Under the pieces are notes generated by a model, which saw nothing but the letters and a program-made list of their open reading frames with translations, was not told the origin of the DNA and made no database searches. From NCBI GenBank assembly GCA_964650975.1, contig CAZYWA010000075.1, positions 1 through 21,010 on the forward strand: DNA of 21,010 bases, in the 5' to 3' direction. Source of the DNA: CAZYWA01 sp964650975 [NCBI: uncultured bacterium] (GTDB lineage Bacteria > JADJOY01). A program made the translations under genes and the position numbers. Below are positions 1-7,823 of this stretch, in pieces (the first letter of the stretch is position 1; the number at the start of each line of letters is the position of its first letter).

Positions 1-1
1 G

Positions 2-1507
2 CAACCGGCGCCGCCCGACGGAACGTGGCTCACCGACGAACAGGGCCGCCAGTATTTCGTGGACAAGCTGCCCAAGGCGCAGGCGGTCCGCTACGACGAT
101 CACACGGTCCGCTCGGTGTGGTCGATCCCGCTCGAGGTGGTGCGCGAGGACGACCAGTACTGGTACTACAAGGTCTACCGGCCGCCGGAGGTCGCCCCGC
201 CTCCGATCCACACCGCGCCGACCGCCGCGGAGCTCGAGGCGATCGAGGCGTCGTATCAGGTCCACATTCCGACCGGCCGGCCGCTCGCCTTCCGAGATTT
301 CGGCCAGGGCTTGCCGTCGGCGGGGCAGTGGCGCGACGGCTTCGCGATCGCCGACATGAACGGCGATGGCCATCTCGACATCGTCCACGGCCCGGCCCGC
401 AAGTCGATGGGCTACCCGGCGGTTTTCCTGGGCGACGGAGCCGGGCACTGGAGCCGCTGGAAAGGCCTCGAGTTCCCGCCTCTCGCCTACGACTACGGCG
501 ACGTCCAGGTGGCCGACCTCGACGGAGACGGTCAGCTGGACCTGGTGCTCGCGGTGCACCTGCACGGCCTGATCGCGCTGCTCGGCGACGGCAAGGGGCA
601 CTTCAAGGACGGCGGCAAAGGGCTCGATTTCTCGCCCCCGGGCCCGCCCGGGTTCTCGTCGCGCGCCATCGCGCTGCTCGACTGGAATCACGACGGACGC
701 ACCGACATCCTGGCCCTGGGCGAGGGACCGCGGCTCATGCCCGGCTCGGCGGGCGGCGGGAACGTGCTCGACGGAGGCTCGGCGGGCGCGGTGCTCTACC
801 TCAATCACGGTGCCTTAGGCTGGGAGCGCAAGGATCAGGGGACGGGGGCGCGGGAGAACTTCGGCTCCTCGCTGGCGCTCGGTGATTTCGACGGTGACGG
901 ACGGCTCGACTTCGCGGAAGGCAGCGGGTTCCTGGGTCGTCAGGACATCGTGCACCTGGCGCAGGCGGACGGCTCGTGGCGTGCCGAGTCGGTGCCGGCG
1001 CTCCGTCCCATGTCCTACGTGAACTCGGTGGCCGCTCGCGACCTCGACGGGGACGGGCGCGCCGAGCTGGCGGTCGGGTACCAGAGCTTCGAGGGGTCCG
1101 TCTGGCGCTCGGGCGTCGATCTCTTTCACCGCTCCGCTGCTGGTGTCTGGACGCGGACCGCGCTGGCGGTGGAGCGCACCACGGTGGGCGTCGTCTCGCT
1201 CGCCTTCGGCGACGTGGACGGTGACGCAGTGCCCGATCTGGCGGCGCTCACCGGGGACGGCGCGGTGTGGCTTTTCCGCGGGCTCGGCGCCGGGGCCTTC
1301 GAGCGGGTGTCCCAAGCGATCCCGCCCCACCCCGACCGGTGCCGCGGCGCGCGCGTCGAGATCGCGGACCTGACGGGCGACGGCCAGGGCGAAGTGATCG
1401 CGTCGTTCGCCGACGAGCACGACTCCGATCCCTCGGGCACCGATCGGCAGTGTCCCACCCAGGGCGGTATCCGCGCCTGGAAGCTCGATGCGGCGGGAGC
1501 GCGCTGA
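2..1507 (+). CDS. FG-GAP/VCBS repeat beta-propeller protein (5' end missing)
   Basis: The frame is open from the first bases of the window, so the true start lies upstream; the GTG at 59 is only an internal codon. An N-terminal stretch (WLTDEQGRQYFV, then aromatic-rich YWYYKVYRPP) precedes at least seven repeats with the FG-GAP/VCBS calcium-loop signature D-x-[DN]-x-D-G-x-x-D. Examples are ADMNGDGHLDIV, ADLDGDGQLDLV, DWNHDGRTDIL, GDFDGDGRLDFA, RDLDGDGRAELA and GDVDGDAVPDLA. Repeats of this type fold as blades of a Ca-binding beta-propeller in extracellular proteins, often in adhesion or polymer binding. The degenerate last repeat (ADLTGDGQGEVI) lies near the C-terminus. No catalytic domain is visible, so the role is probably structural or ligand-binding; any secretion signal would be upstream of the window. 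It ends at TGA 1505-1507, about 120 bp before the next gene, which has its own promoter. Confidence 0.85.
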   Translation, partial: QPAPPDGTWLTDEQGRQYFVDKLPKAQAVRYDDHTVRSVWSIPLEVVREDDQYWYYKVYRPPEVAPPPIHTAPTAAELEAIEASYQVHIPTGRPLAFRDFGQGLPSAGQWRDGFAIADMNGDGHLDIVHGPARKSMGYPAVFLGDGAGHWSRWKGLEFPPLAYDYGDVQVADLDGDGQLDLVLAVHLHGLIALLGDGKGHFKDGGKGLDFSPPGPPGFSSRAIALLDWNHDGRTDILALGEGPRLMPGSAGGGNVLDGGSAGAVLYLNHGALGWERKDQGTGARENFGSSLALGDFDGDGRLDFAEGSGFLGRQDIVHLAQADGSWRAESVPALRPMSYVNSVAARDLDGDGRAELAVGYQSFEGSVWRSGVDLFHRSAAGVWTRTALAVERTTVGVVSLAFGDVDGDAVPDLAALTGDGAVWLFRGLGAGAFERVSQAIPPHPDRCRGARVEIADLTGDGQGEVIASFADEHDSDPSGTDRQCPTQGGIRAWKLDAAGAR

Positions 1508-1552
1508 TCGCGAGTTCCAAAGCGCATACCTGTGCGCGCCGGAAGATTCAGC

Positions 1553-1581
1553 TTGACCGTCGGCGAGCCAAGGCGTACAGA
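1553..1581 (+). promoter_or_regulatory. Probable sigma-70 promoter of the secreted-paralog pair
   Basis: A TTGACC -35 box (1553-1558) and a TACAGA -10 box (1576-1581) are separated by exactly 17 bp. They lie about 45 bp upstream of the ATG at 1627, leaving a 5' leader of roughly 40 nt. The call rests on consensus match and spacing only. Confidence 0.5.
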
Positions 1582-1626
1582 GACAAAACGCAGTTTCACT
1601 TCGATCGCCAAGACGAGGTGTAGGTC

Positions 1627-2877
1627 ATGAGAAATGCGATTCGGACATTGGCCGCGCTGCTGGTGATGTGCGGCGGCTGGGCAAGCCGCGCGGGCGCCCA
1701 GCAATACCCGGATGTGAAGGTACTGGCCGATCAGCCGGCGGCCACGCTGCTGTTGCCCTATTTCGAGGTCAACCTCAGCAAGTCGAACGGCATGAATACG
1801 ATCTTCTCGATCAGCAACGCGTCGGCCACCGCGATCCTGGCGCACGTGAACGTCATGACCGACGAATCGGTCCTGGCCCTCGGGTTCAACATCTACCTGA
1901 CGGGCTACGACGTCTCCACGATCAACATGCGCGACGTGATCAGCGGCAACCTGCCCAGGACCGCGTCCGCCGGGCAGGACCCGGGCGACACGATCAGTCA
2001 CAAGGGCCCGTTCTCGCAGGACATCAACTTCGCGAGCTGCACCGGCCAGCTGCCGCTGCCGGCGCTGCCCGCGAACTACGTCACGCACATGCAGAACATC
2101 CTGACCGGGAACGCGTCCGCGATCTACAGCGGCACCTGCGGCGGCCTCAATTACGGCGACAACGTCGCGCGCGGCTACATCACCGTGGACACGGTGAACA
2201 ACTGCACGCTGCGGCTGCCGGGCGACCCTGCGTATTACCAGAACGACATCACGTTCCAGAACACGCTGTGGGGGAATGCGTATTTCCTCGACACGCTGAA
2301 CAACACGTCGCGCGCGGCGCCGGTGGTGCACATCGCCGCGAACCTCACCGACCCCCGTACCAACACGGCGAACCGCTACACGTACTACGGCCGCTACAAC
2401 GGCTGGAACGCGAACGACCATCGTCAGCCGCTCTCGACCAGCTACATGGCCCGGTACAAGTGGGCCGCGCCCTTCCAGAATCAACCTTCGCTGATCGTGT
2501 GGCGCGACCCGAAGATCAATCAGGTGCCGTTTGCGTGCGGCACCTTCCCCAGCTACTCGCCGCTCAATCAGGAAGGCATCGTCGCGTTCGACGAGCAGGA
2601 GCATCCGACGGTGGTGACCGGGACCCCGTTCCCCGCGGTCACCCAGCGGACGCCGGTAGGCACGGGCGTGCTGCCTCTTCCGTCTGGTTCCGGTCAGATT
2701 TATCTGAACCTCAACACCACCATCATCCCGGCTGGAAACAACCCGACCTCGGACCCGGCCGCCTCGCAAGCGTGGGTGGCAACGGTGCTGAGCGGTGCGG
2801 GAGCGAACGCTTATTCCGCGGGCGCGATGGCGGCGCAGATGGATACCGCCGTCAACCCGTCGCACTTCGTCCCCTGA
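1627..2877 (+). CDS. Secreted four-cysteine protein of unknown family, paralog 1
   Basis: This 416-aa protein begins with a clear Sec signal peptide (MRNAIRTLAALLVMCGGW, likely cut after RAGAQ). The ATG is supported by GAGGTG at 1615-1620, six bases upstream. I do not recognise a named domain. Blocks shared with the next gene include TLLLPYFEV, SATAIL, LTGYDV, TASAGQDPxDTIS, SQDINFASCTG, ARGxxTVDTVNNCT, RQPLxT, VWRDxK and a C-terminal YLxLNTT. Four cysteines are conserved between the two proteins (C138, C171, C193, C304 here), consistent with two disulfides in an exported protein. There is no lipobox, transmembrane anchor or catalytic signature, and the Gly/Asn/Thr-rich composition suggests a beta-rich fold. 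It is probably co-transcribed with the next gene, 76 bp downstream, since no terminator is visible between them. Function is unknown; a structural, surface-layer or binding role is only inference. Confidence 0.85.
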   Translation: MRNAIRTLAALLVMCGGWASRAGAQQYPDVKVLADQPAATLLLPYFEVNLSKSNGMNTIFSISNASATAILAHVNVMTDESVLALGFNIYLTGYDVSTINMRDVISGNLPRTASAGQDPGDTISHKGPFSQDINFASCTGQLPLPALPANYVTHMQNILTGNASAIYSGTCGGLNYGDNVARGYITVDTVNNCTLRLPGDPAYYQNDITFQNTLWGNAYFLDTLNNTSRAAPVVHIAANLTDPRTNTANRYTYYGRYNGWNANDHRQPLSTSYMARYKWAAPFQNQPSLIVWRDPKINQVPFACGTFPSYSPLNQEGIVAFDEQEHPTVVTGTPFPAVTQRTPVGTGVLPLPSGSGQIYLNLNTTIIPAGNNPTSDPAASQAWVATVLSGAGANAYSAGAMAAQMDTAVNPSHFVP

Positions 2878-2953
2878 GACCCGTGGCGAACCTGGGCGAA
2901 CGGCTTCGATCATCAAACCGAACCATTCCGACCGTCGAGACGAGGGACATGAC

Positions 2954-4267
2954 ATGAGAACCACCGTGGCGGGACTTGCGGCGGCGTTGCTGTTGTCCGT
3001 TGTCGTCACCCCATCTGCGCACGCGCAGTTTTCGGCGAGAACCATCACCAATCAGCCGGGCGCGACGCTCCTCCTTCCGTACTTCGAGGTCACGCTGAAG
3101 GCGCCGAAGGCCGGCGCGCAGCCGGGGAAGGACACGTACTTTTCGGTCGCCAACACCTCGGCGACCGCGATCTTGGTCAAGGTCACCGTGTGGAGCGATC
3201 TGGGCATTCCGGTCCTGGGCATCCATGGGTACCTGACCGGCTACGACGTTCAATCGTGGGACCTCGGCGACATCATCCGCAACGGCAAGCTGCCGGCCAC
3301 GGCCTCTGCGGGCCAGGACCCCACCGACACGATCAGCCCGAAGGGCTCGATCTCCCAGGACATCAACTTCGCGAGCTGCACCGGCAAGCTCCCCACGACG
3401 CAATTGCCGCCGGATGTCGTGGCGCACGTGAAAGCCTCGCTGACCGGTCAGTTCTCCTCGGTCCTGGGTGGCTGCGCTGGCCTCAACGTCGGTGACGGTC
3501 TGGCGCGCGGGTTCGTGACCGTGGATACGGTCAACAACTGCACCGACCGGTCGCCGGCGGATGCTGGCTACTTCGGCCCGGGCGGCTCTGGCGACGCCAC
3601 GAACCAGAACGTCCTCTACGGTGATTACCAATACGTGGATGCATCGACGGGGAAAGCTGAAGGTGACTCGCTGGTCTCGATCAAGACCAATACCACCGAT
3701 CCCAATACGACCACGTCGGGCCAATACACTTTCTACGGTACGTACGACGCCTTCACCGCCGCCGACAACCGCCAGCCGCTGGCGACGACGTTTGCCGCGC
3801 GCTACACCAAGGACACGACGGTATTTACGCAGGGAACCAGTCTGACCGTGTGGCGTGACCAGAAGCTGGCGCAAGGCCCGTTCACGTGCGGCACGAATCC
3901 GGCCTGGTATCCGCTCGGACAAGAGGACATCGCGGTCTTCGACGAGTTGGAGAATCCGCAGATCCCGGTGGTGATCCCGGTGTCGCCCCAGCCGCCGACG
4001 GCTACCTACATTCCGTTCCCCGCGGTGGCGAACAAGACCCTCGTGGGTGGGTCTGCGTTGCCGGTGCCCTTCGACGCGGGCTGGCTGTATCTGGACCTCA
4101 ACACCACGCTCTCGATCGCACCGGCAAGCGGTTATCCGCCAGAAGACCCCGCGGCGGCCCAGGCCTGGGTGACGTCGTGGTTCGATGGGAAGTCGGTCGA
4201 GGCAAGTGCCCGAGCGGCGCGCTTCGACGGAGCGAGCTCAGCTCAGCACTTCCACGTCGGCCCCTGA
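2954..4267 (+). CDS. Secreted four-cysteine protein of unknown family, paralog 2
   Basis: This 437-aa protein starts at the ATG at 2954, with GAGG at 2942-2945 eight bases upstream. The frame is open further upstream, but that part overlaps the previous gene and would bury the signal peptide (MRTTVAGLAAALLLSVVV, cut near SAHAQ). It is collinear with the preceding protein and keeps all four cysteines (C142, C174, C196, C312). It differs by insertions: a KAPKAGAQPGKD segment near residue 50, a GPGGSGDATNQN segment, and a Pro-rich stretch (PVVIPVSPQPPTATYIP) about residues 336-352. It is the product of a tandem duplication followed by substantial divergence. The gene is followed directly by a strong terminator. 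No function can be assigned; export to periplasm or surface is the only safe inference. Confidence 0.85.
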   Translation: MRTTVAGLAAALLLSVVVTPSAHAQFSARTITNQPGATLLLPYFEVTLKAPKAGAQPGKDTYFSVANTSATAILVKVTVWSDLGIPVLGIHGYLTGYDVQSWDLGDIIRNGKLPATASAGQDPTDTISPKGSISQDINFASCTGKLPTTQLPPDVVAHVKASLTGQFSSVLGGCAGLNVGDGLARGFVTVDTVNNCTDRSPADAGYFGPGGSGDATNQNVLYGDYQYVDASTGKAEGDSLVSIKTNTTDPNTTTSGQYTFYGTYDAFTAADNRQPLATTFAARYTKDTTVFTQGTSLTVWRDQKLAQGPFTCGTNPAWYPLGQEDIAVFDELENPQIPVVIPVSPQPPTATYIPFPAVANKTLVGGSALPVPFDAGWLYLDLNTTLSIAPASGYPPEDPAAAQAWVTSWFDGKSVEASARAARFDGASSAQHFHVGP

Positions 4268-4316
4268 GCAACGGCTGAGGCCCGCTGGTAGGTTTTCTTT
4301 CGAGCCTGAACCGAGC

Positions 4317-4355
4317 GAGCCCCCCAGCTTCGGCTGGGGGGCTCGTTTCGTTTTT
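4317..4355 (+). terminator. Rho-independent terminator
   Basis: A perfect 12-bp GC-rich stem (GAGCCCCCCAGC at 4317-4328 pairing with 4333-4344) encloses a TTCG tetraloop and is followed by GTTTCGTTTTT. It lies 50 bp after the stop of the second secreted paralog and separates that unit from the glycosyltransferase genes. Confidence 0.92.
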
Positions 4356-4409
4356 GAAGGGCCGGACTAACCCGACCGGAAGCGTTCGAGCTGGTCCGCG
4401 TTCGACCTC

Positions 4410-5594
4410 ATGCGCGTGCTCTTCGTGACCCCACGGGCTCCGGCGCCAGCACGAGTCGGGTATCAGGTTCGAGCGCTCGAGCAGTTGCGGCGTCTCGCAG
4501 GCCGACACCGCGTGACCCTGCTCGCGGCGGAAGCGGCTCCGCCCGGCGCCCCCGAGCAGCCGGCGGAGCTGGGCCTGGCGCGCGTTCTGGAGGCCCCTGC
4601 GAAGCTCTGGAGCCGGGCTGCCGGCGCCGGGGGGGCGCTCATCGCTGGGCTTCCGTTGCAATGCGGGATCTTCGATACGGCTTCGCTCAGGCAGGCGATC
4701 AGCTCGCTGGTGGCCGCCGAGCCGTTCGATCTCGTCCACGTTCAGCTCGCGCGCCTCGCGTTGTGCGTCGACCACGCTCTTCCGCGGCACCTGCCACGGG
4801 TCGTGGACCTGGTCGACGCGCTGTCGGTCAACATGACGCGCCGAGCGGAGCGGGATCGCGGACCACTCGCCTTGCTGGCCCGCGAGGAATCCAAGCGGCT
4901 CGCGCGATACGAACGCGCGCTGGTCGCGCGCTGGCAGCACGCGACGGTGTGCACCGAGTCGGACCGCGCGGCGATCGGTGCTCATCCCCGTTTGAGCGTG
5001 AACGCCAACGGAGTCGACGGCTCGCGGCTCGCGTTCTCTCGCGCGCCGCGCCTCCCGGGGAGGGTGATCTTCTCCGGAAACCTCGGTTACTTCCCGAACA
5101 TCGAGGCTCTCGAGTGGCTGGCGAGCGAGATCTGGCCGCGGGTCCGCGCGCGGCTGCCCTGGGCGGAGCTGGTGGCGGTGGGCGCGCGACCGCACCGGCG
5201 GCTCGCGCGGCTCGCGCGCGTCACCGCCGGCGTCGAGCTCGTCGGCCCGGTGGAGGATCTGCGCGCCGAGCTGGTACGAGCGATGGTCTCCGTGGCACCG
5301 ATTCGAGCGGGCTCGGGACAACCACTCAAGGTGCTGGAGGCGCTGGCCGTGGGGACGCCCGTGGTGGCGACACCCTCCGCCGCCGCGGGCCTGGAGGTGA
5401 TTTCCGGCGAGCATCTGCTGCTGGCGGCGGATGCGGGCGCGTTCGCCGAGGCGATCGTGCGCTTGCTCGAGCGTCCCGACCTGCGTGATCGGGTCGCTGC
5501 CGCCGGGCGAGAGCTGATCGAGCGCAGTCACGGCTGGGACGAGCCCGTGGAGGCCCTGGACGAGATCTGGATGCGTGCCTCCGTGAACGGGTGA
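4410..5594 (+). CDS. GT4-family (group 1) glycosyltransferase
   Basis: This 394-aa protein is a GT-B-fold glycosyltransferase, expected to transfer a sugar from a nucleotide-sugar donor during cytoplasmic assembly of a surface glycan. The N-terminal Rossmann half starts MRVLFVTPRAPAP and carries VVDLVDALS near residue 132, as in the sugar-transferase group around TIGR03087/EpsE-like proteins. The C-terminal donor-binding half has SGNLGYFPNIEALEWL (about 220-235), the block PIRAGSGQPLKVLEALAVGTPVV (about 297-319) and then AGLEV. The SGQPLKVLEA block corresponds to the usual GSG-x-R/K-x-K-[IV]-LEA loop, with Gln at a position often basic. Length is normal. The start has no convincing Shine-Dalgarno. 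Its stop overlaps a GTG by 4 bp just before the next glycosyltransferase, so the two genes are probably co-transcribed. Donor and acceptor cannot be told from sequence. Confidence 0.88.
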   Translation: MRVLFVTPRAPAPARVGYQVRALEQLRRLAGRHRVTLLAAEAAPPGAPEQPAELGLARVLEAPAKLWSRAAGAGGALIAGLPLQCGIFDTASLRQAISSLVAAEPFDLVHVQLARLALCVDHALPRHLPRVVDLVDALSVNMTRRAERDRGPLALLAREESKRLARYERALVARWQHATVCTESDRAAIGAHPRLSVNANGVDGSRLAFSRAPRLPGRVIFSGNLGYFPNIEALEWLASEIWPRVRARLPWAELVAVGARPHRRLARLARVTAGVELVGPVEDLRAELVRAMVSVAPIRAGSGQPLKVLEALAVGTPVVATPSAAAGLEVISGEHLLLAADAGAFAEAIVRLLERPDLRDRVAAAGRELIERSHGWDEPVEALDEIWMRASVNG

Positions 5595-5611
5595 GACGTG
5601 GAGCGCCTCGG

Positions 5612-6808
5612 ATGAATCTGCTCTGGGTGTCGGCCAAGGCTCCGTGGCCCCCGCGCGACGGGGGGCGGTTGCTGGTGGCCGAGACCACGCAGGCGCTTGC
5701 CGGGCGGGGGCACGCCATCCACGTCTTGGCGGCCCGCGGTCCCGGCGAGCCGCTGGCAGCAGCGCCGGACGCCATCGCCGCGGCCGGTGGGAGCTTGGAG
5801 GCGATCGACGAATCGCCTCGCTCTTGGCCGGCGGCCGCCCTCGCGTCGGCCGTGTCGGGCCGGGCCGTCACGTTCGAACGGCACCATCACCGGGCGCTGG
5901 GCGCGGCGGTCGCCAGGCGCTGGTCGGGCACGGCGCTCGACGCGGTGGTGGTCGAGCAGCCGCAGCTCTTCGAAGCGTGCCGCACCCATCTCGAAGCGCG
6001 GCTGCCGGTGGTGGTGCGCGCGCAGAACGTCGAGACCGATCTCTGGCTGGGGCTGGCGTCGATCACCGGGCTGGGTGGGGCCTGGCTGCGCCGCGAGGCA
6101 CGCCGAGTGGAGAAGAGCGAACGCCAGGTGCTGTTCTCCGCGGCGCTCACGATCGCGCTCACCAGCACCGACGCGCTCCGCCTCCAGGCGATCGATCGTG
6201 ACACAGCGCGTATCGAGGTGATCGCCGCGCCATTTCCGGCGCGTTTGCCGCCCGCGGAAGCGACGCTCTCCGGGCGGCCCGCCGTCGTGCTGATCGGCGC
6301 GACGGGCTGGGCACCGAACCAGGACGGCCTGCGCTGGTTCTCGCGCGACGCTTGGCCCCGGATCGCCGCGGCGTCGAGCGGTGCCGAGCTTCACGTCTTC
6401 ACCGGGCCGCGCGGGATGCCGGGCGTTCACCACGAGCGCGTCACGCTCCATCCACCGCCCGCCGAGAGCCGGGAAGCCTTCACGCCGGGAGGCATCCTCG
6501 TGGTGCCGCTTCGGGTGGCGTCGGGAGTGCGCATGAAGATCCTGGAGGCGTGGGCCCGGGGAATTCCCGTGGTCGCGTCGCGCGCCGCCGTGACCGGGCT
6601 CGACGTCGAGCACGGCCGCGAGCTCTTGATCGCGGAATCGGCGCCCGATTTCGCCGCCGCGATCGCGGAGCTCTCGCGCAGTCCGGAGCGTCGCGCGTCG
6701 CTCGTGGCGGCTGGCCGTGCCTACCTCGCTCGCCACCACGACCCATCCGCGATCGCGGCCCGCTGGGAGGCGCTGCTCACGGAGGTGGTCCGGCGCCGGA
6801 GCGCGTGA
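5612..6808 (+). CDS. GT4-family (group 1) glycosyltransferase
   Basis: This 398-aa GT-B-fold glycosyltransferase begins MNLLWVSAKAPWPPRDGG, a typical N-terminal loop followed by a Gly-rich turn. VVRAQNVETDLW (about residues 138-149) is characteristic of the family. The C-terminal half has GATGWAPNQDGLRWF, the donor-site block SGVRMKILEAWARGIPVVAS and then TGLDV. The ATG at 5612 is chosen because GGAG lies eight bases upstream. A GTG at 5591, overlapping the previous stop by 4 bp, would add seven residues. It forms a probable two-gene unit with the preceding glycosyltransferase and ends only 7 bp from the stop of the convergent polysaccharide operon. Both probably decorate or extend the same glycan; the linkage is unknown. 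Confidence 0.87.
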   Translation: MNLLWVSAKAPWPPRDGGRLLVAETTQALAGRGHAIHVLAARGPGEPLAAAPDAIAAAGGSLEAIDESPRSWPAAALASAVSGRAVTFERHHHRALGAAVARRWSGTALDAVVVEQPQLFEACRTHLEARLPVVVRAQNVETDLWLGLASITGLGGAWLRREARRVEKSERQVLFSAALTIALTSTDALRLQAIDRDTARIEVIAAPFPARLPPAEATLSGRPAVVLIGATGWAPNQDGLRWFSRDAWPRIAAASSGAELHVFTGPRGMPGVHHERVTLHPPPAESREAFTPGGILVVPLRVASGVRMKILEAWARGIPVVASRAAVTGLDVEHGRELLIAESAPDFAAAIAELSRSPERRASLVAAGRAYLARHHDPSAIAARWEALLTEVVRRRSA

Positions 6809-6815
6809 GCCTCGT

Positions 6816-7823
6816 TCAGGTGCCTTGCGAGCGGCGCATCAGCATCGCGGGATCGAGAGCCCGCAGCGCGGCCGTGGCCAGCGCGAACGCCTGGGCGTCG
6901 CGATCCTGTTCGGGCGTGCGCGGGCCTGTACGCCGCGCGAGCATCGAGCGCAGTCGCACGCCCGCGAGCAATGCCAGTCGAGCCCGCCGCGCGTGCGCGA
7001 CCCCGTGCGCTTTGCCCACCCAGCGGATCAGGTCGGTCCACAGGAGGGCCGGGTCGACGCGCTCGCTGGTGGCTCCATCCCGCGCGCCGATCGTGGCGCC
7101 GAGATGGTGGATGACCCGTGCCTCCGGCACCAGCGCCACGCCCCATCCGGCGCGACGAAGCCGCACGCAGAAGTCGAGATCTTGCGCGTAGAGAGCGAAG
7201 CGCTCGTCGAGCACGCCCACCTCGTTCCAGGCCTGTCGACGGATCGCGAGCGCCGCGCCGGGAACCCAGTCGACGGCGATTGGCCCGCCTTCCCGGAGCG
7301 CAGATCCCGGCCGGCGGCCGAGTACCGGGCGCCACCACGCTCGGGTCGAGCGCGCCGCGATTCCGGAGGCGAGCAGCACCAGCCACGCGAACGTCGGCTC
7401 GCATCCCGCCGACCACTGCGCGGTGCCGTCGGCGTGGAGCAGCTGCGCGCCCGCGGCGCCGAGGCGCGAGTCGCGATCGAGCGCCCCGTCGAGCCGCGCG
7501 AGCGCATCCGGAGCGACCTCGGTGTCGCTGTTGAGCAGCACCACGATCTCACCGCGCGCGGCCTCGACGCCCCGGTTCGCGGCGCGAGTGAAGCCGACCG
7601 CCTGATCGAAGCGCACGATCTCAGCGGCCGGGAATCTCTCGGCCACCGCCGGACCGGTTCCGTCACGGCTGCCGTCGTCGATCACCACGACTTCCGGCGG
7701 CGGGGCGAGGCGGCTCGCCTCGACCGCTCTCAGGCAGGCGAGCGTCAGCTCGCGGGTGTCGTGCGTCGGCACCACCACCGAGATCTTCGGTGCACCACCG
7801 GAAGCCACGGCGACGCTGCTCAC
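6816..7823 (-). CDS. GT2-family glycosyltransferase (rhamnosyltransferase-like)
   Basis: This 335-aa GT-A-fold inverting glycosyltransferase carries ISVVVPTHDT at its N-terminus, DDGS at 49-52 and the metal/nucleotide motif NSDTE at 98-102. DWVPGAALAIRR (185-196) and LYAQDLDFCVRLRRAGW (211-227) match the C-terminal half of the rhamnosyltransferase/WcaA-like GT2 group. In that group the acidic motif is usually ED-x-DFC; here it reads QDLDFC, so Gln replaces the Glu often assigned as general base, although Asp215 follows. I place the start at a GTG whose last bases overlap the TGA of the upstream gene (GTGA), implying translational coupling. The frame extends further upstream, but that part only mirrors the neighbouring gene in another frame. 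It is the last gene of the - strand operon. Confidence 0.87.
   Translation of the reverse strand: MSSVAVASGGAPKISVVVPTHDTRELTLACLRAVEASRLAPPPEVVVIDDGSRDGTGPAVAERFPAAEIVRFDQAVGFTRAANRGVEAARGEIVVLLNSDTEVAPDALARLDGALDRDSRLGAAGAQLLHADGTAQWSAGCEPTFAWLVLLASGIAARSTRAWWRPVLGRRPGSALREGGPIAVDWVPGAALAIRRQAWNEVGVLDERFALYAQDLDFCVRLRRAGWGVALVPEARVIHHLGATIGARDGATSERVDPALLWTDLIRWVGKAHGVAHARRARLALLAGVRLRSMLARRTGPRTPEQDRDAQAFALATAALRALDPAMLMRRSQGT

Noticed and set aside
1126-3051. A 641-codon open frame on the - strand
   Set aside because: It is antisense to the FG-GAP gene and to the first secreted paralog, both clearly real. Its translation is Arg/Val/His-rich without domains, as expected from the opposite strand of GC-rich codons.
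2852-3922. A 356-codon open frame on the - strand
   Set aside because: It is antisense to the second secreted paralog and its translation is Arg-rich low-complexity without motifs.
4098-5531. A 477-codon open frame on the - strand
   Set aside because: It spans a strong terminator and lies antisense to a clear glycosyltransferase gene; no recognisable protein features.
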